From Planctomycetota bacterium (lineage in GTDB: Bacteria; Planctomycetota; UBA11346), in assembly GCA_013816645.1 (NCBI GenBank), contig JACDEC010000153.1:1-7044 (forward strand): a DNA stretch of 7,044 nt, written 5' to 3'. The translations under genes and the position numbers were made by a program. The notes beneath the pieces are model-generated. The model saw nothing but the letters and a program-made list of their open reading frames with translations, had not been told where the DNA came from and made no database searches. Positions 6,679 to 7,044 of this stretch are shown here, in pieces. Each line of letters starts with the position of its first letter. The stretch's first letter is position 1.

Positions 6679-7044
6679 CGGCCGGGCCGTCGGCTTCCAC
6701 CAGCATGTGGACCAGCGCGCGGTGGTCTCGGCGCATGCGCTTGACGGTCGCGAGCTGGTCTTGGAAGTAGGAATGGTCCAGCTCGCCGCTGACCACCATG
6801 CCGGGGATGCGCGCGAGCTCGGAATGGCCGAACTGGGCGCCGAACGCCGACTTCATCGCCACCCAGGCGACGATGCGCTCGGGCACCGCGCGCGCGAAGA
6901 CGCCCATCGCGTGCGTCGAATTCGAGTGGCCGAAGACGAACAGCGGCAGGTTGGCGACCTCAGGTCTGGCGCTGGCGCCGGCGAGCGCGCGCAGGGCGTC
7001 GAGCACGCGCGCGGGATCGTCGCCGGGGCCGCACAGGCCGTCGT
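6527..7044 (-). CDS. Alpha/beta hydrolase fragment, N-terminus beyond the right edge, C-terminus apparently lost
   Basis: The minus-strand frame is open from the right edge to a stop at 6527. Reading from the edge it shows PLFVFGHSNS, the nucleophile elbow (G-x-S-x-S, serine in GHSNS). It continues with PERIVAWVAMKSAFGAQFG, then IPGMVVSGELDHSYFQD, where an Asp of the charge-relay type is expected, and ALVHMLVEADG. This is the order seen in secreted esterase/dienelactone-hydrolase-like proteins of PVC bacteria. In those, the strand ending in VE is followed within a few residues by a Gly-His with the catalytic histidine. Here the sequence turns into Pro/Arg/Ser-rich text with no His after about 6690, and from 6678 down it is antisense to the FecR-like gene. 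I checked the other two frames and neither restores a histidine motif. The real homology therefore covers about 6690-7044. The gene is probably a 3'-truncated pseudogene; a functional short variant is less likely. Confidence 0.65.
   Translation of the reverse strand, partial: DGLCGPGDDPARVLDALRALAGASARPEVANLPLFVFGHSNSTHAMGVFARAVPERIVAWVAMKSAFGAQFGHSELARIPGMVVSGELDHSYFQDQLATVKRMRRDHRALVHMLVEADGPAVTGNPGPGIRSVPLTPLIPRRSARSPSGGSDQARDAISPACPIPGYRRRP
6657..6690 (+). terminator. Tandem GC-rich hairpins at the end of the FecR-like gene
   Basis: CCGGGA (6657-6662) pairs with TCCCGG (6670-6675) across the last codons. Directly after, ACGGC (6678-6682) pairs with GCCGT (6686-6690) around a three-base loop, starting at the last base of the stop codon. 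No T tract follows, so this is at best a non-canonical terminator. It coincides with the point where the neighbouring hydrolase sequence stops being recognisable. Confidence 0.25.

Overview
The window is GC-rich DNA with gene families typical of the PVC superphylum (Planctomycetota, Verrucomicrobiota, Lentisphaerota and relatives). The evidence is a short ECF-like sigma factor of the Rhodopirellula/Verrucomicrobium type coupled to a membrane FecR-like protein, a LacI-type repressor next to a very large secreted glycosidase, and a fragment of an alpha/beta hydrolase. The exact phylum cannot be fixed from the sequence alone.

Layout. (1) 1-3357, minus strand: one uninterrupted reading frame of at least 1119 codons that runs off the left edge. 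It starts with a signal peptide and reads as a GH42-like (clan GH-A) glycoside hydrolase. Its TIM barrel appears to be interrupted by a GH2-like jelly-roll domain. A glutaminase-like/trimerisation domain, a beta domain and the start of a second jelly roll follow. (2) 3358-3518: a divergent control region with an AT-rich patch, imperfect palindromes, and GC-rich hairpins that overlap the start of the next gene. (3) 3519-4628, plus: a LacI/GalR-family regulator, probably controlling the divergent glycosidase. (4) 4629-4768: a weak terminator, a hairpin and a possible promoter with a ribosome site. (5) 4769-5293 and 5290-6678, plus: a translationally coupled sigma factor and FecR-like protein. 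The FecR-like protein carries a C-terminal Ig-like domain of a kind usually found in large surface proteins. (6) 6679-7044, minus: the 3' part of an alpha/beta hydrolase gene whose recognisable sequence stops just before the expected catalytic histidine, about 12 bases past the FecR stop codon.

How the genes work together (inference): the LacI protein and the secreted glycosidase form a local, sugar-responsive module for degrading a beta-linked galactoside or related glycan. The sigma/FecR pair is a second, membrane-linked control unit with no obvious target gene in the window. The hydrolase remnant at the right edge marks a probable rearrangement boundary. No tRNA, rRNA, CRISPR array, insertion sequence or phage gene was seen.
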